Shown piece by piece: positions 61,920-64,000 of a DNA stretch of 64,000 nt; the stretch's first letter is position 1; each line of letters begins with the position of its first letter. The notes beneath the pieces were generated by a model, which did no database searches, was not told the origin of the DNA, and saw only the letters and a list, made by a program, of their open reading frames with translations. Position numbers and translations under genes: made by a program. This stretch comes from Tardiphaga sp051811025 (lineage in GTDB: Bacteria > Pseudomonadota > Alphaproteobacteria > Rhizobiales > Xanthobacteraceae). Location of the stretch: the NCBI RefSeq assembly GCF_051811025.1, contig NZ_JBPWQE010000001.1, forward strand, positions 4,836,001 through 4,900,000. The letters run 5' to 3'.

Positions 61920-64000
61920 TCACTTGAACGAGTCCCACCCGGCATCGGGCGCGAATCGATCGCCAAACTTAGCAGCGAGAGTCCGCAGCGTCGCAGTGAC
62001 GTTCTCGGCACCGCGGGTCCGCGCATAGTTCAGCGGGCCTCCGCGGAACGGCGCATAACCCGTTCCAAAAATCATTGCGCCATCGACCACATCGGGATTA
62101 TCGACGATGCCTTCGCGCAGACAGGCGACGCAGACATTCGACATCGGCAGCACCAGGCGATCGATCATCTCCTGCGTCGGACGGGCCGTCGCGACCGCGC
62201 TGGAACTCTTCTCGGCCTTGCCGTCACGCCATGTATAGAAGCCGCGGCCGGTCTTCTTGCCAAGCTCGCCCTTGTTGACCTTCTCGCGGAGCCAGGCCGG
62301 CGTCGGTGGCAGCAGGTCGCCGAACTTCGAGCGCAGCATGTCGCCGACGGCCAGGCAGATATCGAGCCCGACCTGATCGGCCAGCTCGATCGGACCCATC
62401 GGCATGCCGAACTGTTCGGCCGCGGCGTCGATGGTTTCCTTGTCGACCTTCTCCTCCATCAGCATCATCGCCTCGAGCATGTAGGGCGTGAGCGCGCGGT
62501 TGACGAGGAAGCCCGGCGAGCTCTTCACCGGCAGCGGCAGACGATCGATCGCGCCGACGAAGGCCGTGGCCTTCTTCAGCATGTCCTGGTCCACGCCATC
62601 ATGACTGACGACCTCGACCAGCTGCAGGCGCGAGACCGGGTTGAAGAAATGCAATCCCAGCAGCCGCTCCGGCCGCGCCAGTGTGCTGCGCAGATCCTGC
62701 AGGGGAATGCTCGACGTGTTGGTGGCGAGGATCGCATCCGGCTTCATGCGCGGTTCGATGCCCGCATAGACCTTCTGCTTCAGTTCGAGCTTTTCCGACA
62801 CGGCCTCGATGATCAGGTCGGCATTGCGCACGCCCTCGCCATCCATGTCAGGAATCAGGCGATCCAGCGTGTCGCGCTGATCGGTGCGCTTGCGGATGAC
62901 CTTGCTGTAAAGATCGGCGGCGCGCTTCATGGCGCCCGCGATCGGTTCGGGCTTCATGTCGGCCAGCGTGACGCGGATGTCCTGATGCGCGCACCACGCC
63001 GCGATGTCGCCGCCCATGGCGCCGGCGCCGATGACATGGACATGCTTGATCGTGTTGCCGTCACCGGCGAGCTTCTTCATCTGCTCGCGCAGAAAGAAGA
63101 CACGGATCAGGTTCTGCGCCGTCGGCGTCACCATCAGCCGGGCGAAGGACGCCTTTTCGGCATTGAGCATCGCCGCGCGATCGCCGCCGTGCTTCTCCCA
63201 CAGCTCGATCAGTGCATAAGGCGCGGGATAGTGCTCGCGCGGCGCCGCCTTGCTGGCCTCGGCGACCATGCGCGATGCGAGAATCCCGCGCACCGGCGAG
63301 AAGTTCATGATCGGGATCAACGCACTCGGCTTGGCGCGCTTGAGCTTGCCGAATACTGCGTCCCTCGCGGCGTTGCGGACATGGCGTTCCTCGGTCACCG
63401 CATCGACAAGACCGATCGCCTTCGCCTTGCGTGCGTCGATAGTCTTGCCGGTCAGCATCAGCGGCATGGCCTGCATGGGACCCACCAGATGCGTGAAGCG
63501 CGCGGTGCCGCCCAAACCTGGATGCAGGCCGAGCATGACTTCCGGAAAACCGAACCGCGCACCGTCAATGGCGATACGCATCTGGCAGGCCAGTGCCACT
63601 TCGAGGCCTCCGCCCAGGCAGAAACCGTGAATGACGGCCACCGTCGGGATCTTCAGCGCCTCGAAGCGATCGATCACGGCGTGAGCGCGGCTGATCTGCG
63701 TTTCCACTTCCAATGGGTCGCTGGCGCCGCGAAATTCATTGACGTCGGCGCCGGCAATGAAGCCGGAGCTCTTGGCCGAACGAACCACGATGCCGGTCGG
63801 GCGCTGAGCTTCCAGCGCGTTCAGCACCTGATCGAATTCTTCCAGCACCACAGCTGACAGCGTATTGGCGCTCGCATCGGCGCGGTCAAACAACAGCCAC
63901 GCGATGCCATCGGCATCGCGCGTCAGCTTGAAGTGGCGATAGGCGCCTGATGTGTCAGGAGCCGGCCCGAGTTCGAGCACGCGATCCTTGAGAACGTCCA
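61920..64000 (-). CDS. fadJ: FadJ-like enoyl-CoA hydratase / 3-hydroxyacyl-CoA dehydrogenase
   Basis: The frame is open to the window edge, and no stop occurs before base 64000 in the minus-strand frame. The first strong start (GTG at 63980) gives 686 residues, but the true start may lie outside. The N-terminal crotonase fold has GFIAGADVNEF and CLGGGLEVALAC; the second half has HVIGAGAMGGDIA for NAD and GLHFFNPVSRLQLVEVV for the dehydrogenase. It performs the hydration and oxidation steps of beta-oxidation. Likely partner of a thiolase outside the window. Confidence 0.92.
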   Translation of the reverse strand, partial: DVLKDRVLELGPAPDTSGAYRHFKLTRDADGIAWLLFDRADASANTLSAVVLEEFDQVLNALEAQRPTGIVVRSAKSSGFIAGADVNEFRGASDPLEVETQISRAHAVIDRFEALKIPTVAVIHGFCLGGGLEVALACQMRIAIDGARFGFPEVMLGLHPGLGGTARFTHLVGPMQAMPLMLTGKTIDARKAKAIGLVDAVTEERHVRNAARDAVFGKLKRAKPSALIPIMNFSPVRGILASRMVAEASKAAPREHYPAPYALIELWEKHGGDRAAMLNAEKASFARLMVTPTAQNLIRVFFLREQMKKLAGDGNTIKHVHVIGAGAMGGDIAAWCAHQDIRVTLADMKPEPIAGAMKRAADLYSKVIRKRTDQRDTLDRLIPDMDGEGVRNADLIIEAVSEKLELKQKVYAGIEPRMKPDAILATNTSSIPLQDLRSTLARPERLLGLHFFNPVSRLQLVEVVSHDGVDQDMLKKATAFVGAIDRLPLPVKSSPGFLVNRALTPYMLEAMMLMEEKVDKETIDAAAEQFGMPMGPIELADQVGLDICLAVGDMLRSKFGDLLPPTPAWLREKVNKGELGKKTGRGFYTWRDGKAEKSSSAVATARPTQEMIDRLVLPMSNVCVACLREGIVDNPDVVDGAMIFGTGYAPFRGGPLNYARTRGAENVTATLRTLAAKFGDRFAPDAGWDSFK

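Noticed and set aside
61893..63857. Long plus-strand open frame opposite fadJ
   Set aside because: No family features; fadJ on the minus strand has clear enzyme motifs.

Overview
The window reads as about 64 kb of chromosome from an alphaproteobacterium of the Bradyrhizobium/Rhodopseudomonas/Afipia/Tardiphaga group (Nitrobacteraceae). The evidence is a high-GC sequence, a Rieske gene followed by a single fused cytochrome b/c1 gene (fbcFH), a fused trpE(G) behind a short Trp-Trp leader peptide, a complete glycerol glpRDSTPQUV cluster of the rhizobial type, and dispersed palindromic intergenic repeats of a kind I recall from this family. I see no phage genes, IS elements, CRISPR arrays, tRNAs or rRNAs. 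Most genes are housekeeping, transport or catabolic.

Layout. 1-5 kb: two P-loop ATPases (the first cut by the window edge), apt, and trpE(G) with its attenuator and leader peptide trpL, then an Imm-5-like protein. 5.3-10.2 kb, minus strand: two acetyltransferases, a dienelactone hydrolase, and three genes overlapping by 4 bp (flavin monooxygenase, SDR epimerase/dehydrogenase, BASS-type transporter). 10.4-13 kb: the bc1 complex. 13.6-17.3 kb: a siderophore receptor and a PepSY membrane protein behind an Irr-type iron control element. 17.4-27 kb: small single genes, including trmL, queE-queD, a thioesterase/MarR pair with two matching operators, a racemase-family protein, cca and a CoA-type Nudix enzyme. 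27.2-34.1 kb: a tightly packed MoxR/DUF58/BatA-DUF4159/VWA-like operon. 34.1-37.8 kb: a Bug-type binding protein and an aromatic-type monooxygenase divergent from a LysR regulator. 38-40.9 kb: a His-rich DUF2946 protein and a ZnuD-like TonB receptor downstream of a 21-bp Zur-type palindrome. 41-52.3 kb: assorted enzymes, a glycine-rich-tailed protein, an XRE/ScfR-type regulator, a lytic transglycosylase, an old yellow enzyme and a quinone reductase. 52.5-61.1 kb: the glycerol uptake and oxidation cluster. 61.2-64 kb: thioesterase and FadJ-like beta-oxidation protein, cut by the window end.

How the parts work together. Three metal or nutrient circuits can be read from the DNA itself: iron (ICE-like box to TonB receptor and PepSY protein), zinc (Zur box to DUF2946 and ZnuD) and tryptophan (leaderless trpL, WW codons, attenuator, trpE(G)). 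The glycerol cluster couples import (GlpVPQSTU) to oxidation (GlpD) under GlpR. The most interesting molecular detail is that its two ATPase subunits carry complementary defects: GlpT has a degenerate ABC signature and GlpS lacks the H-loop histidine. In a GlpS-GlpT heterodimer this leaves one intact and one dead ATP site.

All family names come from reading the translated sequence; no database search was run. Start codons were moved from the longest frame wherever a ribosome binding site, overlap or family start favoured it.
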